Assembly (NCBI GenBank): GCA_963573305.1
Contig: OY754335.1
Span: 48,629,985 to 48,693,984 of the forward strand
DNA from: Pyrrhosoma nymphula
Lineage: Eukaryota > Arthropoda > Insecta > Odonata > Coenagrionidae
Direction of reading: 5' to 3'
DNA length: 64,000 nt
Of this stretch, positions 23,111-32,735 are shown one piece after another. The translations under genes were made by a program, and so were the position numbers. The notes under the pieces are model-generated. The model was not told the origin of the DNA. It was given only the letters and a program-made list of their open reading frames with translations, and did not search any database. The first letter of the stretch is position 1. Each line of letters opens with the position of its first letter.

Positions 23111-25149
23111 ACAGATTGGGAGCAGAGCTGATGTGCGCTAAACAACAAAAGAACGTCGCTAATCGCATCCGCGATAATCGTTTTTGTGTCGATTTTCCTC
23201 AAAAGCATCAAACATGGATATTGTTAAGCTTTTAATGACTCTATGATTAAAAGCTTACGTTCTTAAATACTTATTTCGAACGAATTCGACAACTGTGCAC
23301 CAAATATCCGGCCGTGACTGTTGTTCACCCTCAGAATACTACCTCCCAGCAGGTTACTAAACACTTCGCCAGCACACATCGTTACATTCAACGTCGTTCG
23401 TGATTAAAGTGCGCTGATGTGCTTTGATATGCGTTAATTTCAACACATTGAATGAAAAGCTCTCAGTGTTCGAAGGAATTGAAGAAAATTAGGTTCCACG
23501 TTGTGGGCGCTGATTTAAATAATGATTTCAGTGCTGGCAAAAGTGTCTTCGGTAAAACAGCCTTTAGTCTGCAGGAATTCACCAGAATAACTTGTACCTC
23601 GCGGTGGGCGGACCTCAGATTAGACGAGGAACCTCAATACGGATGCGTAATTGAGTTTTCTCTCTCTCTCGTTTCCCAAATCTAACACTGTCCACTTGGA
23701 CAATCATTTTCTCCCAGTTAATCATCGGGGAGCAGGCCAACCAAAAGGAGAAAATAAACTGGAGCCCCAGAGTAAATCTTTATCCGCAGAGTTGGTCGCC
23801 TTCGTTTCGCGCACACAGAGAAAAACGCGCCCATCTTTGCTCAAGGATTTTAATGAAATGGGTTTGAATGTTTCTTTTGCGGAATTAATAACCGGGACGG
23901 CAAACAAAGTCGTCTGTCTGCCTTTCTTTCTCCCTCCTCTGGCGCTCTAACTGCGTTGATTTCCTCTGGTGGGATAGTTGGCAGGATTATTAAAAAAACG
24001 AAAACAGATGAGTAGTGATGCTTGGGATCCTTTCGCCTCTCCGTTTCTTTCGACTTTTGATTAAATTGCCGATGATTACTCAGAGGGCGAGAACAGGGTT
24101 GCATCCGACGTTCCGAGGCAAATATGTATGTGCATTGAAATCGACCTCTTCTGAGCCTCAACGGAGGGAGAAAGCGTTCGGTTAATGGTACGGGTGAGGA
24201 GTTTTAGGTTCACGTGTAAAACAAAAATAGTCAGTGATTTACTCATAATGTTTCTTACGGTTGATAATATCTTTTCCAAGGGCATGACTCATGGAGTTTC
24301 ATCCTGGTGATTTTCGAGAAAATTAAAATGAGCAAACACATGCTAATTGATTCCATTTTTTAAATGTCTGCCATGTAAACTTCTGACCCCGTAGTGAGCA
24401 CTATCCCGTCAAAATATTTAAAATAAAAATAGCAACACAAAAATCGATCTTTATTTTTAAGGGAATAATATGGCGAAATAGAGTTACAGCAGAAAAATAC
24501 TATTCAAATTATCTTGGCGAACAAAATTTTACGTGCTTGACAAAAGGTTTGGTTTATCTGTACATTTAATGCTCTGTGGTGATACTTCAAACACATTTTT
24601 CCAATATGGATAAATAACAGTTTTTAAATGATATTTTTTGCTTGGACAAGATTACTTCCTAGTACGTAACAATGTGGTTTACCCATGACTTTATGTAAAT
24701 TACCGCAACGAAGGTAGAACACTTAAGGCCTACAAAATATACATCGTCTATAACTTTGAATTGCATGTAGGGAAATTGGAAAGGTGTCGTCTCACTGGCC
24801 GTGGTTGTATCCCCATCTTATTAGCGGCGCATGAACAGGGCTCGGTAACTTCTCCCGATAGGCTTCCTCGGCCTTCCCCGGACTCTTGTATCCCTTCCGA
24901 CTCGGAAATAGACGCCTATGAGCCTGTATTTTATGTTTTAACGTGATCCTCAAAGACGAAAAAGACAAAACCTTTTTAGTTAAAAACGTTGGAAAATGTA
25001 AACGATATTATATTAAAGGGGGAAAATAGGGGTAGGAAAAGTTGCTTTTTTTTTCATTGAATTGAGATTTATCATCATTCCTATGCGCAGTCATCATTTA
25101 GATCGCTTTCTGACATAATATAGCTCCCATTACAACTACATTTTCGTGT
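23111..25149. other. No gene recognised
   Basis: Mixed AT-rich sequence with repeated 'agcgc' words up to about 23420. Open frames of 77-103 codons on either strand overlap one another and have no family resemblance. Confidence 0.4.
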
Positions 25150-25800
25150 TATTCATAAATAACTCTATGAAAGTCACGGAGAAGAAGATTCAAGCCTTTG
25201 AAATATGGCTCTATATACGCATTTTAAGGACCTCTTGAGTGGATTATGCGACGAATGAATAAGTCCTTCACAAAATGGTTTGTCAATCCGAGCTGATGCG
25301 GACGATTAAACAACGTAAATTACAATTTAATTCACACATAATAGGTTAGACACTAGGATAGATATTGACTAGGATAGATATTAATGTTAAGCATTTGAAT
25401 TCTAACACTTTAGTTTCTGATGGTAGCTTTTTTCAGGTTTATCCTTGTAAGCTACCTAAAGCTCAATTTATTTATTCATTGTATAAATTATGTATGAGTT
25501 TTGAGCATTAAATATCTATCTATCTATCTATCTATCTATCCTTCAGGTAGCTCTCAAAGGGAAGGTAGACGTGGCCCTGGTAGAAGAAAAATTCCCTGTC
25601 TCGTCAATCTGAGAAAGTGGTATGAAACAACATCGGTCCAACTATTCCAAACTGCTTAAAGGCAATCAGGCATCGCCGTTCAACGAAAAGATCGGATAAG
25701 GCGGATGAAGTAGACCGAAAAGAGACACCACACTTCGAGCATGTATACGATAGAGACGCTTTCGGCCGAGAAAGTTGTCTCCAGAGCAACCCTCAGGCGT
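25150..25800 (+). mobile_element. RTE-like LINE relic A5 interrupted by a small insertion
   Basis: Block 1 (25150-25345) reads 'KKIQAFEIWLYIRILRTS', then 'KMVCQSELMRTIKQRKLQF'. Block 2 (25548-25800) continues with the basic segment that in related copies reads EGRRGRGRRKISWLRNL; here it is broken by frame changes, then 'AIRHRRSTKRSDKADE'. Between them, 25346-25547 is unrelated and ends in a (tatc)n run, as expected for a short non-LTR or SINE insertion with a microsatellite tail. All parts are decayed. Confidence 0.65.
25508..25542. repeat. (tatc)n microsatellite
   Basis: About seven units, probably the 3' tail of the small insertion inside LINE A5. Confidence 0.85.
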
Positions 25801-26082
25801 GTGACGTCACACGCGGTTAGACTACCAATAATGCCTTGAAAGCCTATGCTAAACGAGCATCTTTATTTAGAAACCAATCTCGTCTCCGGCACTATTGCTG
25901 TGGATGAGAAATTTTAAAAGGATGCAGTGTTTCATAGAAGAGTATTGTAACACTTTCCCCTTATTAAAAAGAACTCATGGTTATTAAAACATGCACAAGG
26001 ACAAATAAAACATTTCACATATCATTAACGCAACAACAAACACATTTATTCGAGGAAAATTCCAGGGTGTTATTATCGATTA
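25801..26082. other. No gene recognised
   Basis: Unassigned sequence between LINE A5 and the terminal-inverted-repeat element. Confidence 0.4.
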
Positions 26083-26722
26083 CCGTATTTCTCCGAATAT
26101 AAGCAGTTTTTGGGGTCTCAAACAGGGAAAAAAGTAAATACGGGAATTTAAGCCGCACCCTTTTTAGGGCATCCCGTACTACCTACAGTAGAATTTTATA
26201 TCTGTTTTTACATTACCTATGTAAATTACCAGGTCCGACAGAAACGATAAATTAAGAGAGATATTCTGCCGAACGGATAGGTATGGGAATTCGTTTTTCC
26301 CCCGAACAATAAGGGACTTTAATAAATGCAAGGCGTAATTTCATAGAGCGTTTCCTTTTTATATGTAAACGGCTGGTGTCCTAACACCCCCCGCCACACG
26401 CCTATTGAGGCGGCTTGCGGGGTAGTATGTAGATGTAGATGTAACTGTGACACAATGTTACCTATATTATCCTTTAATATATGAATAAATTGTGCGCCAA
26501 TTTTGTCATTTTTCAGAGTTATTTCTTATTTTCCCCGTGGCTTAGGCAAGTTTAGCTGGCGTCTGCGTGAATCCGAATGGCTGGTTTGCTCAAATCGCTC
26601 ATTTTTTCGATTTTTTAAGTAAGTTCTCGAATTTAAGCCGCACCTCGAATATAAGCCTCACCCCGATTTTGAGGCCCCAAAATCGGGAAAAAAAAGTGCG
26701 GCTTATATTCGGAGAACTACGG
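26083..26722. mobile_element. Terminal-inverted-repeat element carrying LINE-J sequence
   Basis: The left end 'ccgtatttctccgaatataa' and the right end 'gcttatattcggagaactac' followed by 'gg' are inverted repeats. Sub-terminal 'tttaagccgcacc' text recurs at both ends, with the complement 'gtgcggctt'. The interior includes the LINE-J fragment 26230-26445. Short elements with 'cgaatataagccgcac' ends are common non-autonomous DNA transposons in animals. I could not find a clear target duplication, so two separate solo ends remain possible. Confidence 0.65.
26230..26445 (+). mobile_element. LINE-J copy 3, ORF end plus complete 3' tail
   Basis: Sense 'DKLREIFCRTDRYGNSFFP' is followed by 'ccccccgccacacgcc', 'ggcggcttgcggggtag' and a 'gtagat' tail ending at about 26444. 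This copy links the LINE-J coding end to the tail seen alone at 7130-7202. It lies inside the inverted-repeat element 26083-26722. Confidence 0.75.
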
Positions 26723-27249
26723 TCATTATATTTGTTTTCAACAGAAAAGCACATGGACGCACCTTACCGGCAAAGGATAAATTACCCACACCTTTTGGAC
26801 ATTAAGTTTTTTCCAAGTAACGTAGTCAAATAAATCCACTCTTGCCTATCCTTTAGGTGTATGAAACAAGCCTGGGATAAAAAGTATGTGCCTGAAAAAT
26901 GGCGGTCTCCAGGCTTCAGCGTGTAAACACTTCAGTGTAAACACCAAGTCTGAAGTCACATGTACCAACTTGCTCTGAACTCACTAACGAAACATTGCCA
27001 AGATAACGCACGCGCCATCTATTTTATACATGCTCCAATTACCTACATTTTAACATCGCATCCGATGGGCAAAGTACTACACTTGAAGTGCCTTCCACAT
27101 GTACCCTAAGTAGGGAACGGGATTCCTCTGAAAAATAAAATTTTTGCACCATGAATATAACAATATTTACTTCATTCTTCTTACAACTGCTGAAAACAAA
27201 AATAAAATTCGAATATGGTTTTTATTATGACTAGGGAAAAATCTCGCCC
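26723..27249. other. No gene recognised
   Basis: AT-rich sequence. 'cgcgccatct' at 27011-27020 is a minus-strand match to the CTCF core word AGATGGCGC. Confidence 0.35.
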
Positions 27250-27362
27250 AAACTATCCCATGTACGTTGCCTAGTGCGATGGGCCTGAAACGAATGAAAA
27301 GCAAAGGTGCGCTGTTATGTTCCGAAGTGAGCAGCGCACTAGAGCGAATGGAAAGCTCCCAA
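27250..27362 (-). repeat. Repeat F, copy 2 (inverted relative to copy 1)
   Basis: The reverse complement of this block gives 'ttccattcgctctagtgcgc' and 'cgcactaggcaacg', aligned with 22981-23110. It abuts a minus-strand S2 SINE. Confidence 0.55.
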
Positions 27363-27374
27363 ATAGTATTCAAA

Positions 27375-27510
27375 TGACATCTGAGCAAGAATTGGGATTC
27401 CACTGTGAAAAATCTCTGCCACCACCGGGATTCGAATTCCGGTCCCACGGCATGGGAAGCCATTTATTTAGCCACCATACCAAACCGATTCCCCGTTTTT
27501 TTTCTTTCTT
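27375..27510 (-). mobile_element. tRNA-derived SINE S2, minus strand
   Basis: On the minus strand 'tggtggctaaataaatgg' occupies the A-box position and 'ggaattcgaatcccgg' the B box of a tRNA-like RNA polymerase III promoter. They are followed by 'ggtggtggcagagattttt' and 'cccaattcttgctcag'. The same order is found at 28768-28915 on the plus strand. Confidence 0.7.
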
Positions 27511-27591
27511 CCTTTCCTGCACTTCTGGTACAGCCAGGCAGTACCCATCTCCCTTTAAACGTGAGAAACTCCACGGAGGAAATTCTTTCAC

Positions 27592-28007
27592 CTAGACCGG
27601 GACTCCAACCCGAATCCCGCCGAGTGCTAAGCAAGTTAAGCTACCGAGACGTCCTCCTCTCCTGTGGATTTTTCAGGGCTCTAAAGGAAGAAGTTGTTCA
27701 AGACTGCCGGGAATATGATGCAGCGAAGCAGTCGAAAGCGTGAACTCTTAGAGCCACAATCCGCGAGGCTAGAGCCAAGCTTTGTGCACAATGAGTTGTT
27801 CGCTCTTTTTGACTAATTTTCGGGAATCGAGCCCGGATCTCTCAAAATCGCGTCGAGTTCTTTAACCGGTTTAGCTACCGAGGCGTCCTCCTCTCTTGTG
27901 AATTTTTGAGGGCTCTAAAGGAACAAGTTGTTCAAGACTGCCGGACATATTATGTAGCGAAGCAGTCGAAATTGTACGATTAGATTTTCGCTCTTTTTGA
28001 TAAATTT
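27592..28007 (-). mobile_element. Two tandem tRNA-like SINE units (S4), minus strand
   Basis: Two direct units, about 27592-27805 and 27806-28007, each end with 'ttcgctctttttga'. On the minus strand each holds 'ggtagctaaaccggttaaag' or its variant at the A-box position, and 'gggctcgattcccg' or 'gggttggagtcccgg' as B box. 'gttgttcaagactgccgg' is present in both. A head-to-tail pair of tRNA-headed units fits a dimeric SINE or a tandem duplication. Confidence 0.7.
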
Positions 28008-28345
28008 CGAGGATACCGGGACAAGCCACGGCATTGCCTTTACGGAGTCACCCGCAAGTGGACATAAGTGCAATATTCCACAGAGGCAAAAATCATACGC
28101 CTTGACCGGAACTCAAACCCGGATCCCTCGATAGGATCAGGGTTCGAGTTCCTGTCAAGGCAAATGGCGAACGAGAGCGAGATTCCACAGAGGCAAAAAC
28201 CATTCGCCTTGACCGGAACTCGAACCCGGATCCTACCGAGGGATGGCGTATGATTTTTGCCTCCGTGGAATATTGCACTTATGTGCACTTGCGGATGACT
28301 CCGTAAAGGTAATACCGTGGCTAGTGCCGGTATCCTCAAAATTTC
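28008..28345. mobile_element. S1 SINE large palindrome
   Basis: Arms of about 100 bp, 28008-28105 and 28243-28345, are inverted copies containing 'ctttacggagtcacccgcaa', 'gtgcaatattccacagaggc' and 'aaaatcatacgcc'. Between them lie two more B-box-like blocks, 'ttgaccggaactcgaacccg' and its near-complement, so smaller hairpins sit inside the large one. The tRNA-like 'gggttcgagttc' appears in both directions. It looks like inverted SINE copies joined at their heads. Confidence 0.75.
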
Positions 28346-28767
28346 TCCCTTTAAACATCCATAACGCACACTATAACTGCTTCCCTTCCAAACCGCCCAA
28401 AACTTCCCGACTGTGCCTCCTCCTCGTCACTCGCCCATCTCCCCCTTACAACCACGCACCGCGTAATCCTCGGCTATCATAAAGTCTGCCCGCTCCCTTC
28501 CCGACCCACTGACAATCTGTTAATTAGCGATGAATATTAATTCCCTCATCACGAAATTGAAATGTAATCCCACGGCCTCCTCCACAGGGCTCGTCCCCCA
28601 CCCTCTCTTCCACCACGCTCTTCCTCACCCCCGCCTCTACCCCTTTTAAACCGTCCCCCCAGCAAAATCCAACGCACGCACAAAACGTTCCCGGCATTCC
28701 TCGCTCCCATTCATTGGGCCCGCCTTCCTGGAGCCCGTGTCCGAATATTTGCGGTCATGTGTGGGTT
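28346..28767. other. C-rich block, no gene recognised
   Basis: Pyrimidine-rich sequence with scattered CpG. Open frames on both strands are compositional. Confidence 0.4.
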
Positions 28768-28915
28768 GTTTCGGTGGCCAGAGTACCGGCTGGCTTCCCA
28801 TCCCGAGGTCCAGGGTACGAATTCCGGCGGTGGTGGAGATTTTTTCCCGAGGAAAACCAATTCTTGCTCGGGTGCCATGTGAAGGGTTCTCCATGTGAAG
28901 CACCTCAAAGAATAA
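28768..28915 (+). mobile_element. tRNA-derived SINE S2, plus strand
   Basis: 'ggtggccagagtaccggctg' fits a degenerate A box and 'agggtacgaattccggcgg' the B box. They are followed by 'gtggtggagatttttt' and 'ccaattcttgctcgggtgcc', matching the minus-strand copy at 27375-27510. Confidence 0.7.
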
Positions 28916-29002
28916 GCTAATGGCCAGGTTTTTCTCTACCCAAAGTTTTGTTAAGAACGAAATAAATGGTCTCAGGCTTGACTATGTGGAATTTCCCCAT
29001 CA

Positions 29003-29200
29003 CATAGGTAACGAAAAAAGAACAATGGAAAAATTTCACTAGAGAAAATATAATTTATTCCAACCTAGGTTTCAATGTGTCATACCCGATGATGGTATAG
29101 CATACCGAAAACTAGGTCTAAATATTTCATATTTATTTCGCCTAATGAAATTATATTTTCTCAAGTGGAATTTCACTTTGCTCTTTTTTCGGTACCTCCG
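29003..29200 (+). mobile_element. Palindromic element with hammerhead motif (HHR-3)
   Basis: The left arm 'aggtaacgaaaaaagaacaa' and 'gagaaaatataattt' pairs with the right arm ending in 'cttttttcggtacct'. The inner left arm 'ttccaacctaggtttcaatg' is the inverted partner of the hammerhead strand. In the right half: core CCGATGA (29086-29092, one change from CTGATGA), an extra T, a perfect 5-bp stem II GGTAT/ATACC with loop AGC, GAAA (29107-29110) and GTC (29116-29118). The U4-to-C change would be expected to impair catalysis. Same layout as HHR-1. Confidence 0.65.
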
Positions 29201-30504
29201 TTTTCTGAAAAATGTTAACTATCGTTCGACTAGGCTCGAGTTTGCCTAATACATCGTCCAATTAGTTCCAAGGGCGGTTGACCCTGTAAGCAAGTGGAAG
29301 ACAGAGATTGAGAAATATCCTTGGCTGCCAAAACACCTAGATCTCTTTCTCTTATTTCTCTCATCCAGTGATTGGAAAAAAATGTTCATCTCAGGAACTC
29401 AATCTTAATACTGGAGCGATTTTTTTTATCTCGCAAATATGCACATGTAATGGTAGAATAAATGTATAGTAAAATAGCAGTACTATCAGAAGTATAGCAA
29501 ACGAGCAGTTCTCCATCAAGGATGGCTCTGGTAAGGTAGAAGAGTGATTTAAAGAAGCCACTACACGAGAGGTAATTTCCTTAGCTGTCCGTGTCTTTAT
29601 TCAGGGTCCGTCAGTCAGTCGTCAACCTACGATCACCCATCGACATACGAGTTATTTTAAATACTATGGTTCAACTTACGACCGAGCGTTTGGCAGCTAC
29701 GTGATTGGTGCTGTTCCACAGGCTAACGCTCGCTCTCTCTCAATTGTCAGTCTGTCATTAGAAATGGTTGTGAAAACATTAACTTTGATTTTTATATCTA
29801 AAATCCTGCCATTTTGGAGCAAGATGGCGCACGTAGAAAATATTTTTATCAAGATCTACCAAAACATGATGAATTTACTTGACGTCAAATTTCTACTGTA
29901 TTTTATTACATATCGTGAAATGCCTCCGAGTATCATTTTTTGTGTGGTCTTCCAATTACTTGACACTTATTTCGGGGACTTCTTTACCTCTACTAATCCT
30001 TCTTTTGACCGCAGGACTCTTTAACATGATTTCATTCTTCAGCTCGGCCTACGTCCTACCTCTCTTCATGCCATCCATAAAAGCGATTATCTTTCTTCCC
30101 CTTCCCCGGTAATCCAAAACCCATCGCGTTCTTCAGCATCCCTCCCACCTTATCACTTCTCCCATCAAGCTACTATACCCAACCTACCCACCATTGACGG
30201 GGTTTTACCTTAGCCCAAGAGAACAGTAGCAAAATATATATAAATTGTCATCAGGAGAAGAAAACTTAACCTTAAATGGGCTGTTAGGGTGCCAGTATCA
30301 AGTTCTCTTAAATTCAACTTTCGTGGTAGTAGCAGGCGTTTTGTGCTTTGGTCCAGCGAGCCAAACGTTCGCTTATCATTTCCCACTCCAGATACAATTT
30401 TCCGCAATGAAATGTCATCTGATTTAAAAGCCGTGATTTACGGATCTTTCAGTTGTAAGTGAATGGTAAATACTTGCTTGAAGAAAGAAAGTTTTGATTC
30501 ATTT
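29201..30504. other. No gene recognised; possible pogo-like fragment
   Basis: Mostly AT-rich. 'caacctacgatcacc', 'cgacatacgag' and 'caacttacgacc' at 29612-29690 repeat the 'cgacttacga' theme seen in some pogo/Tigger-type elements, but the ends are not defined. Two overlapping frames of 77-107 codons at 29701-30112 are unassigned. Confidence 0.35.
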
Positions 30505-30637
30505 AGGTGAAAATCCCACCGCGAGGAAGAAACCAATTCAGGGTCGAGTCCCGGTTAGGGCTAATGATTTTCCCTCAGTGGAATTTTCGAACTTATGTGG
30601 ACTTGCAGGTGACTCCGTAAAAGTATCCTCAAAATTT
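30505..30637 (+). mobile_element. S1 SINE copy 3
   Basis: 'gggtcgagtcccgg' (B box) is followed by 'gctaatgattttccctcagt', 'acttatgtggacttgcaggt' and 'gactccgtaaaagtatcctc'. This is the colinear, non-palindromic form of S1. Confidence 0.7.
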
Positions 30638-31867
30638 GTCTTGCCCTATTTGCTTTGTCCGCGCGTGGTAAAGGGGAAAGTATCGTTTTCTGTGAAACAT
30701 GTCTGATAGAGATTTTCTTTAGGAAATATCCAAAACCAATGATATAATTCGAACATGTTGGTCTAGTTACAGAATGATGCTTCACCGTGCGTTTGTGACC
30801 GCTATTTTTGGGTCATTATCATTCATTAATAATGCTTGGTAGGCTTTGGAGGAACATATTAACCATGTCTTTCTACCTCAACATGTTAAATTTATCGCGC
30901 TGTTTCTCTCTTTACCTCAGCATGGGAATCTACCTATCTCTTCACCCCGTTTAGCATGGTAATTCTTTGTCTACCTCTCCCCAGCTTTCCCAGTCTTCCA
31001 CCTTCAACAAAAACCCTCATACCCTCGCCTCTAATTACTTGTGTATATCGGGATGGCGTGTTTGTTAGAGTAATGGATTCTCATTCACATGACTCGGGTT
31101 TAAGAGGGCTGTGTACTAGCATACTTTTATTAATGCAATCGAAATTTCACATAAAAAAGAAAATACTGATGTTAATCAAAGGTAGTATTTTCAACGTTCA
31201 ATTAGATATAAAACGCTTTACAGGGTCGCATTTCAACTCTGCGCTGAAAAATCACGCCGGCATCTTGACTTTGATTTTGACGTTACTAGACAGGAAACTC
31301 CGCGCCTTTCAATTTAAATATCACACCTCTGCATGTTGCACGTGCTCGCAGGCTGTGTATATTAACTTTTCATTAATTACGAACTTACCTTCACTCCTCA
31401 TCTCGGGAATGTTCTATCCTTCGCCTTCAGGAACTCTGTCACCATGCATCTAATTTTGGAGTATTTTTAAAATTGTCCTTTTTATAAACATAGTTCACTT
31501 TTTTTGAAGACATTGCCAAAAAGATTTTTCAAATAACTAATCTTTTGCGCGTTGTGCAAGTCCAACAGGTCATTTTTGATGACGTAAACAAACACACACG
31601 CGGTCATGCCTAGTGACGTCAACAAACATGGAAACCCTTTTATTTAGAAGCGAAATTTATTTTTGGAAAGTTCTGATCTTGTTTACTGGCGTACGAAATG
31701 TTTCACGCATTTTAAATTATGCTGAACTGAGTAATCACACTCTAAGTTTCAATTCACAGCTTTATTTCCCAAAAAAAATTAATAACCGGTCCATAACTCT
31801 ATTACCCAAGAGGTCATGGAGATTTTTCATGTGAATCCCCCTCCAATCCCATATTTAGCTCCCGAAG
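30638..31867. other. No gene recognised
   Basis: A 165-codon frame is open at 30956-31453 but shows no motif I recognise and no codon pattern typical of a gene. The rest is AT-rich. Confidence 0.35.
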
Positions 31868-32330
31868 AATCTAAAATACAAAGGAAAGACGCACGCTTTG
31901 TTAAAAACTGCTACAAGCAAACAAAAAGTGTTTGCACAGGTGATGGAAGGACTAGTTTGGGAGGCGTAAAAGACTCGGAAGCTACAGTCTAGCCTTAGAT
32001 TACTTGTAGAATTTAGACCAGGTGATTTTTCGTACTATGAGGAGGATATTGTTCTATCCCGGCCCTTTACCGCAAGAACTGATACGAGTGACAAAATAAG
32101 AGAGATGCACTGTCGAACTTCCGAACCGAACAGGTACAAAAATTCCTTCTTTACAAGCACCCTTAGTGATGATAATAAAAACGACGTTAATTTAACATAA
32201 GAAACAACGTTAATTCACCTTTTTCCTCCCCCTTTCCTTTTCCCTATTCTTTCCCCTTTCATGGCTGTAGTCCTAGCACCCCCTGTCACACGTCTCTATC
32301 CGGTGGCTCGCAGGATGGCATGCAGGAGTA
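31868..32330 (+). mobile_element. LINE-J copy 2
   Basis: Aligns along its length with 1725-2150. Shared landmarks include 'gttaaaaactgc', 'gatggaaggacta', 'gactcggaagctac', 'gaggatatt', 'aacaggtacaaaaattcc' and the pyrimidine-rich 3' UTR. It ends with 'ccccctgtcacacgtctc' and 'ggtggctcgcagga'. The reading frame is broken several times. Confidence 0.7.
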
Positions 32331-32399
32331 AATGAAAGATCAATGATTTGCTTGACAAAATACAAACCCTCAGCCAACATCACAGTGGCGTTTAATCCC

Positions 32400-32735
32400 A
32401 ATCTAATGGTTGACGTTAAAATTTTGAATGCCGCACTACTCGGACTTAGGCCCAGCATCATACTGTCTGGTTTAAATTTAAATTTATCGTTCCGTAAAAA
32501 AAATAATTACTCTTATACACATACAATGAAAAACAATTTGGAGCGAGGTGTTCCCCAACGTAACCGGCCTGAGGGTGGGAACACCTAGCTCCAAATTGTT
32601 TTTCATTGTATGTGTATAAGAATATGTATTTTTTTCCGGAAAAATAAATTTCAATTTTAATTTCAACCGGACTGTATGAATCCGGGCCTAAGTCGGAGTA
32701 ATGCGGTATTCAAAAGTAATCGTACCAATGAAGTT
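32400..32735. mobile_element. Foldback element, about 330 bp with 150-bp arms
   Basis: The two halves are inverted copies. Outer arms share 'ttttgaatgccgcactactc' and 'cggacttaggccc'. Inner arms share 'tatacacatacaatgaaaaa' and 'caatttggagc'. The unpaired centre, about 30 bases, holds 'aacgtaaccggcctgagg'. No coding sense. Arms diverge by roughly one base in six at the outside and are nearly identical inside, so it is not a very recent duplication. Confidence 0.8.

Noticed and set aside
28008..28345. CRISPR array, because of repeated 'ttgaccggaactcgaaccc'
   Set aside because: The repeats alternate direction, lack regular spacers and carry tRNA B boxes. They are eukaryotic SINE sequence.
30956..31453. 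165-codon plus-strand open frame as a gene
   Set aside because: No recognisable domain, no splice context and low-complexity serine/leucine text.
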